DNA of 34,011 nucleotides, from contig JBJHCA010000033.1 of the NCBI GenBank assembly GCA_050485785.1, positions 1-34,011 of the forward strand. Reading direction: 5' to 3'. Both the position numbers and the translations under genes were made by a program. Shown piece by piece: positions 1-7,720 of this stretch. The first letter of the stretch is position 1, and each line of letters opens with the position of its first letter. The notes under the pieces were generated by a model that did not search any database, was not told the origin of the DNA, and saw only the letters and a program-made list of their open reading frames with translations. Origin of the DNA: JBJHCA01 sp050485785 (GTDB taxonomy: Bacteria; Bacteroidota; Bacteroidia; Chitinophagales; Saprospiraceae).

Positions 1-341
1 ATCTCCGCCTGATAGGGAGTGTATTGAGTGTACCAACCCGGGTTTTCAAAAATGTTTCTGCGAATCACCGCCGGTGTTATGGTGTTGTAATATCCCAGCC
101 CGATAAAAGATTTGTAGAGTTTATTGCACATAGCAATTCCCCTCATGTGTTCCATCATTTCCCTTTCAGTAAGGGCGCGGGGCACATTAAGTTCTTCATC
201 CAGGCGGATATCATCCGGTATGGTTTCATATATCAGCCTGTCCAGGTCGCTCACTTTAATTGTTCGCAACATGTCATCCAGATCGGCAGGGTCTATTCCG
301 ATGTGGCGGTCAACAAATTTGTCGGGATGGGTAAGTGCCAT
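1..341 (-). CDS. gcvP: Glycine dehydrogenase (decarboxylating), GcvP, N-terminal fragment
   Basis: This is the P-protein of the glycine cleavage system, the PLP enzyme that decarboxylates glycine and passes the aminomethyl group to lipoyl-H protein in the cytoplasm. Reading the minus strand from the ATG at 341 gives MALTHPDKFVDRHIGIDPAD and later the segments ALTEREMMEHMRGIA, YKSFIGLGYYNT and ENPGWYTQYTPYQAE. These are the characteristic start of GcvP (FVxRHIG, IGxGYY and ENPGWYTxYTPYQxE in the family). About 113 residues of a protein that is usually near 950 are present, and the reading frame is open to the window edge, so this is truncation by the window and not a broken gene. A TACCTTTG -7 box lies 33 bases upstream of the start. 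Confidence 0.93.
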   Translation of the reverse strand, partial: MALTHPDKFVDRHIGIDPADLDDMLRTIKVSDLDRLIYETIPDDIRLDEELNVPRALTEREMMEHMRGIAMCNKLYKSFIGLGYYNTITPAVIRRNIFENPGWYTQYTPYQAE

Positions 342-374
342 GATTCGTGTGTTAGTACGTGTTAAAAAGCGCTG

Positions 375-382
375 CAAAGGTA
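375..382 (-). promoter_or_regulatory. Bacteroidota -7 box upstream of gcvP
   Basis: Read on the minus strand this is TACCTTTG, a full match to the Bacteroidota -7 consensus TAnnTTTG, 33 bases before the gcvP start codon. I could not see a convincing TTTG -33 element at the usual distance of about 17-20 bases. Confidence 0.5.
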
Positions 383-746
383 TGCTTTTTTAAGGCGTTT
401 GGTTAGTGAAACAAGTTGTTCACACCGGGGTTTTAATATTATTTGGAATCCTTCAAAAGAAAGACGCAGGATCAACGATAACAGTGTTTTAAGCTGGTGC
501 AAAAATATTGATTCGCCAGTTTGTTTTCCGGTATTGATACCCCGGTTCAATGAACTATTGAGGCCGCAGCATTGCAAGACCTTTGTATGTCGGGTACCGC
601 CTGGTAATCAATCAGAACCGGAAGGCCTGTCGGTGATGAAAGTGAGTGAAGGAAGGACATTTTATTTGGCGGGAAATTGCCGGTGCCGCGCTTCAAAATA
701 TTTGGAATAGCTATCTTGCCGCTGAATTGGTCAAATAGCCGAGAGC
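383..746. other. Intergenic stretch without a recognised gene
   Basis: This region lies between the divergent gcvP and small membrane-protein genes. Open frames of 71-103 codons exist on both strands, but they are rich in Cys, Arg and Ser, match nothing I recognise and have no good start context, so I regard them as chance. I saw no tRNA, terminator-grade hairpin or repeat. The promoter of the downstream plus-strand gene must be here, but no TAnnTTTG box stands out. Confidence 0.5.
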
Positions 747-1058
747 ATGCGAATCAGGACATTGGTTGTTATTTTGGGGTTCCTGTTGTTTATCGTGGGC
801 ATGATGGCTATTTTGCTCAGTATTGTCGGTGTTCAGCTCGTGTTTTTGGTATGGATGGACAATATTAGTCCCTTGTTTGGCTTTTTGGGTAAACTGTTCA
901 TGATGCTTGGCGGACTCATATTGATCGTATTGTTCAGAGCCAGGATCAGTGACCGGCCGGCCCATGTTTGGCCTGAGGATATCGAACGGGAAAGCCCGGA
1001 ACCGGAAAGTAAAAAGCTGCTTGATGGGGAATCCGACAACGGAGAGAAATCTTCTTAA
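747..1058 (+). CDS. Small two-helix membrane protein, unknown function
   Basis: I do not recognise a family. The 103-residue product begins with a very hydrophobic segment (about residues 4-33, starting MRIRTLVVILGFLLF) and has a second one (about residues 43-65, with the run LGKLFMMLGGLILIVLF). A short basic stretch (RARISDRP) follows, then an acidic, hydrophilic tail rich in Glu, Ser and Lys to the C-terminus. This suggests two inner-membrane helices with a cytoplasmic charged tail. The stop is 37 bases before the start of purC on the same strand, so the two may share a transcript. The frame overlaps only non-coding alternatives and has a good hydrophobicity pattern, which favours a real gene. 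Confidence 0.6.
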   Translation: MRIRTLVVILGFLLFIVGMMAILLSIVGVQLVFLVWMDNISPLFGFLGKLFMMLGGLILIVLFRARISDRPAHVWPEDIERESPEPESKKLLDGESDNGEKSS

Positions 1059-1095
1059 AAAAACAAAGAGACATAAAAAAAAATCGCAAAATAGT

Positions 1096-2055
1096 ATGCA
1101 ACACCCTGTTATTCACGAAACTAACGTGCAGCACAAAGCTATTGACAAGTTCTACCGGGGTAAGGTTCGCGATGTTTACACGGTTGGAGATCACCTGATT
1201 ATGGTAGCTTCTGACAGGATTTCCGCCTTTGATCATATTTTACCCCGACCCATCCCTTACAAAGGGGCGGTACTCAACCAAACGGCAGCCCACTTTTTGA
1301 AGGCTACACGAGATATTGTACCCAATTGGCTGCTTGATACACCGCATCCCAATATAAGCGTGGGCGTTCGATGTGAGCCCATTCCCATTGAAATGGTAGT
1401 AAGGGGGCACCTATGCGGGCATGCCTGGCGCTTGTACAAAAGTGGTGTTCGCACCATATGCGGTGTTGTTATGCCTGACGGACTGAAGGAGAATGATGTT
1501 TTTCCTCAGCCGATCATTACACCAGCCACCAAAGCCGAGAGTGGGCACGATGAAGATATTTCAAGGCACGAGATCATTGAAAAGGGCATCATGAGCAAGC
1601 GTCTATTTGATTCTCTGGCTCAAATCTCCGTAATGCTGTTTGAACGCGGCAGTAAAATGGCTGCCCAGAGGGGGCTGCTGCTTGCTGATACAAAATACGA
1701 ATTTGGTTTGCACCAAGGTGCCATTATGCTGATGGATGAAGTGCATACACCCGACAGCAGCCGTTACTTTTATCAATCGGGTTTTGCTGAGCGCCAAAGC
1801 AGAGGTGAGCCACAAAAGCAGCTTTCCAAGGAATTTGTCCGCAAATGGCTTATGGATAACGGTTTCCAGGGGCTCGAAGGCCAAATGATGCCACAAATGC
1901 CCGACGAGTTTGTACAAAGCATTTCCGGGCGGTATATCGAGCTGTATGAAACGGTAACCGGCAGTAGGTTTATCCCGTCATCATCTGCCGACCTTAAAGG
2001 CGAAATCGAAAGCACCGTTGTATCGTGGGCGGAGCAGTTGGAACGCAAACCTTGA
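1096..2055 (+). CDS. purC: Phosphoribosylaminoimidazole-succinocarboxamide synthase (SAICAR synthetase)
   Basis: The enzyme joins CAIR and aspartate with ATP to form SAICAR in de novo purine synthesis, in the cytoplasm. The product (319 residues) shows the family blocks in order: YRGKVRDVY near the N-terminus, ASDRISAFDHILP, VVRGHLCGHAWRLYKSG, a substrate loop with PIITPATKAESGHDEDIS, and LLLADTKYEFG followed by LMDEVHTPDSSRYF. The frame is open upstream to 949, but the extra 49 residues overlap the preceding membrane-protein gene and are highly basic without family resemblance. The ATG at 1096 gives the normal Bacteroidota length and is my choice. It lies 37 bases after the upstream stop, in a strongly A-rich leader. 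Confidence 0.95.
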   Translation: MQHPVIHETNVQHKAIDKFYRGKVRDVYTVGDHLIMVASDRISAFDHILPRPIPYKGAVLNQTAAHFLKATRDIVPNWLLDTPHPNISVGVRCEPIPIEMVVRGHLCGHAWRLYKSGVRTICGVVMPDGLKENDVFPQPIITPATKAESGHDEDISRHEIIEKGIMSKRLFDSLAQISVMLFERGSKMAAQRGLLLADTKYEFGLHQGAIMLMDEVHTPDSSRYFYQSGFAERQSRGEPQKQLSKEFVRKWLMDNGFQGLEGQMMPQMPDEFVQSISGRYIELYETVTGSRFIPSSSADLKGEIESTVVSWAEQLERKP

Positions 2056-2103
2056 TTTGTCGTTATATATCTGTGCTCAGCACCACCACCAATAATATCA
2101 GAT

Positions 2104-3588
2104 ATGTTGAAACCAGTTTGTGTGGAATCCGTTTTGGATCACCATTTACCGCTTTTTAAACCGGGGGTATTGTTTTTTTTCATAGCTCTTTGTTGTGTGG
2201 GGTTCACTGGGGCACTCAGTGCCCAAACCTATTACCAGGATGATAAGTTTCTCCGCTTTGAAGACTACGTGTACAAGGAAAATATCAAAAGTGTAAAACT
2301 CACACAGCGCAATCTTCCCCTGTCTGAACCCATGCTTCCGCTGCAGCCCTGTGATCGTATGCGCACGCCCGGCACCCGGCTGATTCTCCGGTTTGACGAC
2401 CTGGATGCCACACCAAAGGATTACTATTATACCATTGTTCATTGCGATGCCAACTGGCACCCCAGTCAGCTCAATGACATGGAATACATTGACGGATTTG
2501 TTTCAGACCGGATCCAGACCTTTGAATTCTCATTCAATACTTATGTGCCGTTTGTGCATTACAGCCTGGAACTACCCAATGATCAAACCTGCTTTACCAA
2601 ATCGGGCAACTATTTGCTCATCGTTTATAGCGACAGTCCTGATTATCCCGTATTAACCCGAAGATTCATGATTTCGGAAAATTCGGTAAAGCTGGATGCT
2701 CGCATCCGCCGCCCCGGGGATGTAAGTAAAATCCGGACCCATCACGAAATTGATTTTACCGTCAATTATGAAGGCTTACCGGCAAACAACCCGCGTACCG
2801 AGTTTACTGCCGTGGTGAAGCAAAATTTTAGGTGGGACAATGCATTCACCGTTCATGAACCTATGCACGAGAGGGCCAACAGGCTGATCTACGAGTTTCA
2901 GAATGAAATCGTTTTTCCTGCGGGCAAGGAGTTCAGGATGGTCGATGCCCGGTCGTTCAGGTTCAGAACGGAACGCGTAGCCAGACTGGAGGATGATTCG
3001 GAGCATTTTCATCTGCATTTGTTTCCCGATGAAATACGAACCAACAAACCCTATTTTTACGAGGTGGACATCAACGGAAAATACCTCATCGACAATTCGC
3101 TGGACGTTCCCAGAGATGGGGGCACTTCGGTATTTGATCTGCTGCGCACCGGAGTGGGTACCCGTAACGTGAGACCCGACCAATTGTCGGGTTCTGATAT
3201 GCGTGCCCAGGAAGATCTGATCAGGCGTATGAACTTGGAGTCAGATTATGCTTATGTACATTTTTCCCTTCCTGTCAATCAACCATACCGTGACGGTAAT
3301 ATTCATTTATTCGGGGAACTCACTGACAGGGCACTCGATCACCGAAGCCTGATGAAATACGATGAACAAGTGGGTGCGTACAAGCTGTCGTTGTATCTGA
3401 AACAGGGTTTCTACAATTACAAATATGCATTTGTACAGGATGGAAGCAGCATGGCTGATTTTAGCCGAACAGAGGGAAACTGGCACGAAGCCGAAAACGA
3501 GTATCAGATACTGATTTATTTCAGGCCGTTTGGAGAGCGATACGATCGCCTGGTCGGTTACCGGAACATGCGTTTTTTGCCACGATAA
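2104..3588 (+). CDS. T9SS Plug protein family (DUF5103)
   Basis: The product (494 residues) resembles the DUF5103 family. Its Flavobacterium johnsoniae member, Plug, closes the periplasmic side of the SprA translocon of the type IX secretion system. A signal sequence is visible (hydrophobic run VLFFFIALCCVGF, likely cleaved after ALSAQ near residue 41), preceded by an unusually long polar stretch of about 18 residues, so the true start could lie further in. Family-like segments are FEDYVYKENIKSV, LRFDDLDATPKDYYYTIVHC, EYIDGFVSDRIQTFEFSFNT, GNYLLIVYSDSPDYPVLTRRF and, near the C-terminus, LKQGFYNYKYAFV and EYQILIYFRPFGERYDRLVGY. The large T9SS-type protein at the window end fits the presence of this secretion system. 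Confidence 0.85.
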   Translation: MLKPVCVESVLDHHLPLFKPGVLFFFIALCCVGFTGALSAQTYYQDDKFLRFEDYVYKENIKSVKLTQRNLPLSEPMLPLQPCDRMRTPGTRLILRFDDLDATPKDYYYTIVHCDANWHPSQLNDMEYIDGFVSDRIQTFEFSFNTYVPFVHYSLELPNDQTCFTKSGNYLLIVYSDSPDYPVLTRRFMISENSVKLDARIRRPGDVSKIRTHHEIDFTVNYEGLPANNPRTEFTAVVKQNFRWDNAFTVHEPMHERANRLIYEFQNEIVFPAGKEFRMVDARSFRFRTERVARLEDDSEHFHLHLFPDEIRTNKPYFYEVDINGKYLIDNSLDVPRDGGTSVFDLLRTGVGTRNVRPDQLSGSDMRAQEDLIRRMNLESDYAYVHFSLPVNQPYRDGNIHLFGELTDRALDHRSLMKYDEQVGAYKLSLYLKQGFYNYKYAFVQDGSSMADFSRTEGNWHEAENEYQILIYFRPFGERYDRLVGYRNMRFLPR

Positions 3589-3791
3589 CTCAAGTCAGCT
3601 GTACCGGGAAAACAGATTCAAATCCTCAACTGGAAGGTATAAAGGAATAACTATTGCCGACACTTGGCTGTAGCCTCGTAAATTGCAATGGCTAACCCGC
3701 CCGGCAGATTAATATCTAATGATTTTTGAAGGGTTGATGCAGTCAATGCAAGGTTAGCAGTAGTTTTTTGATCAGGCACTCATTATCAGTG

Positions 3792-4736
3792 CTATAGATG
3801 TTGTTGAAGTATTTCCTGAACCTCTGCTTCTGTCATAGACACTAAAGCAGCTATATCTGCCGGGTTCATTCCCAGCCTGTGCCCATTGAGAATGACTTTC
3901 TCAATTCCTTTCTTCATGCCTTTCTCTATTCCTTTCTCTATTCCTTTCTTTAGACCTTCCTTATGCCCTTCCTTATGCCCTTCCTTATGCCCTTTGTCCA
4001 TGCCATCCTTAATAGCCGTTTCAATCATGTTGCGGGATACAAGTAACTGATCCTGGTACTTGTCATACGCTCGTCTGGCTGTTGTTCCCATGCTGTCGTA
4101 ATTTAGTTTTTGTTCAACTTGTTGAAGCCCTTTAGCCTGATAACGATCAGGCAATTCAGTATGTTTCAGATAAAAGATCCATTCATCCAGGCTGTTACGG
4201 GCAATATCGTCAAAGTTATTGACTTTGATAATATAATACTCCGGAAAAAATTTCCCGGGATTAGTGTACACAAACTGCTCTTGCTGCCTGTCTGATAATC
4301 TAAGCTGGTCATTGTGATTAATTCCGAGAAATTCCATTTTGCCGTGGTACACATAATCTTTACCCTGGCCCAGTTCAAAGTATAGGATGTTCACTGAATA
4401 AACTTTGCGCACTTTGGCATAGGGCTCTCCTTTGGTGATGTATTCAGTAATGACCCGTGAGGTCCCATAGAGCATACGCTGAAAGTAATCCGACTCACTG
4501 TAAAATTGTATCTCGATAATGATGAGCTCATTACGGTGATTGAGACAAAGCAAATCAACTCTGTTGTTTTTGTCATGCTCATTATCCATGTTGCTTTCTG
4601 ACTCCAGCAAATGCTTGATACGGATATTCTCTTTGAACAATTCAGACAGGAAGCCCTCCAGTATGTCGAAATTAGCCTTTTGCCTGAGCAAGCGTTTGCT
4701 GGCCCAGTCAAAACTAACCAATGTTCTCTTTTTCAT
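3792..4736 (-). CDS. Rpn/PDDEXK_2-family nuclease-like (transposase-related) protein
   Basis: The protein (314 residues) belongs to the PD-(D/E)XK family often labelled Rpn or putative transposase, whose E. coli members (RpnA-E) are DNA nucleases that raise recombination. The putative catalytic residues are D61 in RVDLLCLN and E75/Q77 in LIIIEIQ, followed by the typical DYFQRMLYGTSRVITEYI stretch. After the nuclease domain and a helical segment comes a run of about nine tetrapeptides of the pattern xGxx (residues about 244-280: GHKE, GIEK, GMKK), then a short helix-turn-helix-like tail with MNPADIAALVSMTEAEVQEIL. Such tails are common in Bacteroidota members. It is a complete, apparently intact gene without inverted repeats around it, so I do not call it an insertion sequence. 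Confidence 0.85.
   Translation of the reverse strand: MKKRTLVSFDWASKRLLRQKANFDILEGFLSELFKENIRIKHLLESESNMDNEHDKNNRVDLLCLNHRNELIIIEIQFYSESDYFQRMLYGTSRVITEYITKGEPYAKVRKVYSVNILYFELGQGKDYVYHGKMEFLGINHNDQLRLSDRQQEQFVYTNPGKFFPEYYIIKVNNFDDIARNSLDEWIFYLKHTELPDRYQAKGLQQVEQKLNYDSMGTTARRAYDKYQDQLLVSRNMIETAIKDGMDKGHKEGHKEGHKEGLKKGIEKGIEKGMKKGIEKVILNGHRLGMNPADIAALVSMTEAEVQEILQQHL
3900..3996. repeat. Degenerate 12-bp tandem repeat inside the Rpn-like gene
   Basis: On the plus strand the unit TTATGCCCTTCC recurs head to tail near 3961-3990 and the related unit ATTCCTTTCTCT near 3928-3951. The units encode the minus-strand tetrapeptides GHKE and GIEK. Because the period is 12 bases, unit gain or loss keeps the frame and only changes the length of the charged linker. 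Confidence 0.85.
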
Positions 4737-4872
4737 GGCCGTGCAATAGGTTACCCCCTAAATTATGACATAAAGTAATATGAATGCAAGAGGACGGGAT
4801 TATTTTCAAAATTCAAAGCATCCTCCTAAGTGGGCCATATAAACAAACGATCCGGTTTACTTCAGGTACAGT

Positions 4873-6261
4873 TTATGCATACACCCAACCCAGGGCGGGG
4901 GGAATCAGCAAAATCAGTGCAGCCAGCGTTAAAATTACAAACAGTGGCAATACCCATTTGAACCATTGTGCATAGTTGACTTTAGCGATGGCCAATACCC
5001 CCATGGTAACACCACTCGTGGGAATGATGAGGTTCGAAAGCCCGTCACCCAACTGAAAAGCCAAAACGGCAGTCTGACGACTGATTCCAAGGAGGTCGCT
5101 AAGTGGCGCCATCAGCGGCATAGTTAATGCAGCCTGCCCTGAACCGGAGGGAATAAACAAATTAAGCATACTTTGCACAACAAACATCATGTGTGCCGAG
5201 AATACTCCGGGCAGATTATCTGCAGCGGAAGACAGGGCAAACAAAATGGTATCCATAATTTGTCCTTCAGTTGCTATGACCAATAATCCGCGGGCCATAC
5301 CAATAACCAATGCGGCCATCACCATATCTTTGGCTCCGTCAATAAAGGCATCACTAGCTTTTACCGGTGCAAGCCTGCTAACCAAAGCAATAAGGATACC
5401 CATGCCCAGGAAAAGTCCACTGATTTCGGTGATGTACCAGTCCCATTGATTTACTCCGTAGATCAGTAATGCAATGCTGAGACCAAGGATAATGAGATTG
5501 GCGGTATGTATGTTTGGAGAAATTTTACTTTGCAATGGGCTCAGGCCGGGTTCTTTATCATCCTCATCATCGGTAAAGGGGACAGCTGAAGTTTTGCCTT
5601 TGCTCAATCGACCGGCATACATCATTACATAAGCAATGGCCACTAAAGTTAGTGTAATCCATACCACAAGCCGGTAACCGACGCCGCTGAAAAGCGGTAC
5701 CTCAGCAATTTCCTGCGCAATTCCAACAGTGAAAGGATTGAGGAAAGCACCCGCAAACCCTGCTCCTGCACCAATGAATGGAATGGCAATTCCCACCATG
5801 CGGTCAAAACCCATGGCACGAGACAGCGGCAATGTGATCAGAATAAACACCAAAACTTCTTCACTCATGCCAAACGTTGCTCCACAAACGGAAAACAGTA
5901 CCATTACGGCAGGGATAATCCAAAACCTGAGCCCGGGATTGTGCCTGGCAGTAATGATCAGCCTGCTGAGTCCATGCTGTACTGAGCCTGCCTTGTTCAA
6001 AATGCCGAATGCGCCTCCAACCAGCAACACAAATCCAATAATAGGTGCAGCCTGCACAAATCCTTTAAGCGGGGCGGTTACCAGTGCGGTGATGGGCTGC
6101 GGAGCCCGGTCAGTGAGTGAATAGCTGCCGGGAATTACACTTTCACGCTGGCCAATCAATTCACGTTCAAAACTGCCGGCAGGTACTATCCAGGTGAGGC
6201 CTATAAATATGAGCATGATGAAAAGTACCAGCGTAATAGTATCAGGTAACTGTATTTTCAT
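4873..6261 (-). CDS. YfcC/DcuC-family inner-membrane carrier
   Basis: This is a polytopic transporter of 462 residues with around eleven to twelve hydrophobic segments, of the DcuC/YfcC superfamily (putative C4-dicarboxylate or basic amino-acid antiporters). Family-like features are the start LPDTITLVLFIMLIFIGLTWIVPAGSFER, the FVLLVGGAFGILNKAGS segment, FGMSEEVLVF, GAGAGFAGAFLNPFTVGIAQ and the late LNLFIPSGSGQAALTMPLMAPLSDLLG, with a conserved serine/glycine substrate loop. Mid-protein there is a charged cytoplasmic loop (TDDEDDKEPG). The substrate cannot be read from sequence. It stands alone, with lipoprotein genes upstream on the same strand but 153 bases away. Confidence 0.85.
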   Translation of the reverse strand: MKIQLPDTITLVLFIMLIFIGLTWIVPAGSFERELIGQRESVIPGSYSLTDRAPQPITALVTAPLKGFVQAAPIIGFVLLVGGAFGILNKAGSVQHGLSRLIITARHNPGLRFWIIPAVMVLFSVCGATFGMSEEVLVFILITLPLSRAMGFDRMVGIAIPFIGAGAGFAGAFLNPFTVGIAQEIAEVPLFSGVGYRLVVWITLTLVAIAYVMMYAGRLSKGKTSAVPFTDDEDDKEPGLSPLQSKISPNIHTANLIILGLSIALLIYGVNQWDWYITEISGLFLGMGILIALVSRLAPVKASDAFIDGAKDMVMAALVIGMARGLLVIATEGQIMDTILFALSSAADNLPGVFSAHMMFVVQSMLNLFIPSGSGQAALTMPLMAPLSDLLGISRQTAVLAFQLGDGLSNLIIPTSGVTMGVLAIAKVNYAQWFKWVLPLFVILTLAALILLIPPALGWVYA

Positions 6262-6414
6262 AGGTCAAAATGCTGTAGAAAAAAGAAGGGTCAATAAGAA
6301 TGGCCAAATTATTGAATAATTCTGTATCTGCAATGGATCAAGCAGAAGGTTTGTGGGAAGGTTTATATTTGGTGATATCATATTTGGCACACCGGAAACA
6401 ATAGATGTGCGGTG

Positions 6415-6924
6415 TTATTGTCTAACATATGCCAGTACACATTGCTGAGTTCCCGGGATTCCTGTCTGTGTAACCTGGTAAGCCAGTGAAAGGGTATCGC
6501 CATAAAACACCCATGAACCACTGATGTAGTATGTGCCTTCTGAACCTTCAAACTCACTGAATACATAGGTGTGGGCGTTTTCAACCTGAAGCGTAAATTC
6601 TGCTGTTGCTCCGTATCCGGCAAAATTGGAAATGGCCAGAGTCATTGGCCCGGGAGCAGTTATATCAGATTCAACCTCCAGAAAATGATTTCCTGAGGCA
6701 GAGGTACATGCTCTGGTTCCCTTATAAGTTCCTGTGTATAAGCCACTCCAGGTATGCTGGCACAGATTTCCTGAATAACCTATATTGCAATTACAATTTC
6801 CTTCAAAGCAGGTTCCATTATCACCGCAGTTTATATCCTTACATAAGTCGGCATTGCAGCCGGAGTTAATCAGGAGGAAAGTTGCCGGATAAATGGACAA
6901 AAACAAGCAGTATCTCCATTTCAT
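6415..6924 (-). CDS. EGF-like lipoprotein B, unknown function
   Basis: The 169-residue product starts MKWRYCLFLSIYPATFLLIN and carries a lipobox-like NSGC with Cys23 as the likely lipidated residue. A compact six-cysteine EGF-like module follows (C28, C33, C39, C44, C46, C55; the motif runs CKDINCGDNGTCFEGNCNC then GYSGNLC). The remaining part of about 110 residues looks like an all-beta domain with a conserved NFAGYGAT segment and a C-terminal CVLAYVRQ. It is a paralogue of the gene just upstream (7083-7583): cysteine spacing is identical and the C-terminal domain is alignable. I chose the ATG at 6924 because the open frame to 6969 adds a polar stretch before the signal peptide. A TAAATTTG box lies at 6967-6974. 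The function is unknown; a surface or periplasm-facing lipoprotein is the best inference. Confidence 0.75.
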   Translation of the reverse strand: MKWRYCLFLSIYPATFLLINSGCNADLCKDINCGDNGTCFEGNCNCNIGYSGNLCQHTWSGLYTGTYKGTRACTSASGNHFLEVESDITAPGPMTLAISNFAGYGATAEFTLQVENAHTYVFSEFEGSEGTYYISGSWVFYGDTLSLAYQVTQTGIPGTQQCVLAYVRQ

Positions 6925-6966
6925 GATTGGTGATTTTTTACTTTTAATGAGGGTTTTATGCTTGTA

Positions 6967-6974
6967 CAAATTTA
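6967..6974 (-). promoter_or_regulatory. -7 box of lipoprotein B
   Basis: The minus strand reads TAAATTTG, a full TAnnTTTG match 42 bases upstream of the ATG at 6924. No clear -33 TTTG was seen. The position just downstream of the terminator at 7033-7064 makes an independent transcription unit plausible. Confidence 0.45.
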
Positions 6975-7032
6975 TATTTTCTGATCATCTGCCGGGATCA
7001 CTAAGGGGAAAAATTCATCTGTTCAGATAAAA

Positions 7033-7064
7033 AAAAAGCTCTGCTGAACACAGCAGAGCTTTTT
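7033..7064 (-). terminator. Strong intrinsic terminator between the two lipoprotein genes
   Basis: A perfect inverted repeat AAAAAGCTCTGCTG / CAGCAGAGCTTTTT (14-bp arms, AACA loop) lies 19 bases past the stop of lipoprotein A. A U-run is encoded on either strand, so it can end transcription in both directions. It separates lipoprotein A from lipoprotein B. Confidence 0.9.
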
Positions 7065-7082
7065 ACCTAAAAAAGTGAATTT

Positions 7083-7583
7083 CTATTGCCTTGTATAAGT
7101 AAGCGTACAGGTATCGGTAAACCCATCAGAAGCATCCACAGAAGTATAAGTGATGGTAAGCGTATTGCCGGAAATTTCACCGGTACCGGTAATGGCGAAA
7201 GTACCATCGGGGCTTACAAAAGAAGGATTGTTGATTTCGATGCGAACACGGGTGTCTAATGAAGCCGTCATGGTTGCAGCATAACCGGCAAAGTTGGTAA
7301 TAGTGATTGATGTAGCAGTAGGATTCGCAATAGTGCTGCTGATGTTGGTGTAGTTGCCTGAAGTGCAGGCATCGCTTCCTATATAGTTACCTGCAAATTT
7401 GGCACTCCACTGAATATCGCAGACATCACCTTCGTAGCCTGTTACACAGTTACAATCGCCTTCAAAGCAAGTTCCGAACTGCCCGCAATCCACGTCTTTG
7501 CAAGGGTCGTCACTACATGAAGAAAACACAAAAAACACACCTGCAAGCATCAATCCTGCAAGTTTTAAAGATAGGTTTTTCAT
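7083..7583 (-). CDS. EGF-like lipoprotein A, unknown function
   Basis: This 166-residue lipoprotein starts MKNLSLKLAGLMLAG and has the lipobox FSSC with Cys23 as the first mature residue, followed by the acidic SDD typical of Bacteroidota lipoproteins sorted outwards. Next is an EGF-like module with cysteines at 28, 33, 39, 44, 46 and 55, then a beta-rich domain with NFAGYAAT, FAITGTGEISGNTLTITY and the end CTLTYTRQ. Two further cysteines (in DACTSG and near the C-terminus) probably form one more disulfide. The ATG at 7583 is chosen because the longer frame (to 7763) runs into the kmo gene and lacks signal-peptide logic. A TATCTTTG promoter box at 7629-7636 suggests transcription apart from the kmo operon. 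Confidence 0.8.
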   Translation of the reverse strand: MKNLSLKLAGLMLAGVFFVFSSCSDDPCKDVDCGQFGTCFEGDCNCVTGYEGDVCDIQWSAKFAGNYIGSDACTSGNYTNISSTIANPTATSITITNFAGYAATMTASLDTRVRIEINNPSFVSPDGTFAITGTGEISGNTLTITYTSVDASDGFTDTCTLTYTRQ

Positions 7584-7628
7584 AAATGTTTGGGTTTTAA
7601 TGGTTAAAAAAGTTTTAACTGGTAAGAG

Positions 7629-7636
7629 CAAAGATA
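7629..7636 (-). promoter_or_regulatory. -7 box of lipoprotein A
   Basis: The minus strand reads TATCTTTG, a full TAnnTTTG match, 45 bases before the ATG at 7583 and in the kmo-lipoprotein gap. TTG triplets exist upstream, but at 15 and 23 bases, neither ideal. Confidence 0.5.
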
Positions 7637-7720
7637 CAGGATTTTTTTTGGCAAAAAAACAAGCTTTGGGTTGAATAATTCTGCACTTCAATGCATATAA
7701 ACGCATACAGAGCATTCTTG

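Noticed and set aside
399..710. 103-codon plus-strand open frame upstream of the small membrane protein
   Set aside because: Composition rich in Cys, Arg and Ser, no recognisable domain or start signal, and overlapping frames on the other strand; probably chance.
1066..1073. Shared AGAGACAT segment here and before paaA and paaB as a possible start signal
   Set aside because: It precedes an ATG only twice; three occurrences in 34 kb are too few to claim a motif.
949..1095. Extended purC start at 949
   Set aside because: The extra 49 codons overlap the preceding gene and do not resemble purC; the ATG at 1096 fits the family length.
3589..3791. Possible tRNA, because of a GATTCAAATC segment like a T-arm
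   Set aside because: No acceptor stem or anticodon arm can be drawn at the right distance; the gap shows no other gene.
3792..4736. Insertion sequence, because the family is sometimes labelled transposase
   Set aside because: No terminal inverted repeats or target duplications seen; Rpn-type proteins are stand-alone nuclease-like genes.
6362..6395. Two TATATTTG/CATATTTG-like boxes on the plus strand
   Set aside because: They point into the convergent 3' side of lipoprotein B with no plus-strand gene downstream.
7684..7715. Hairpin with ATGC/GCAT arms after kmo as terminator
   Set aside because: Arms are short and imperfect and no U-run follows.
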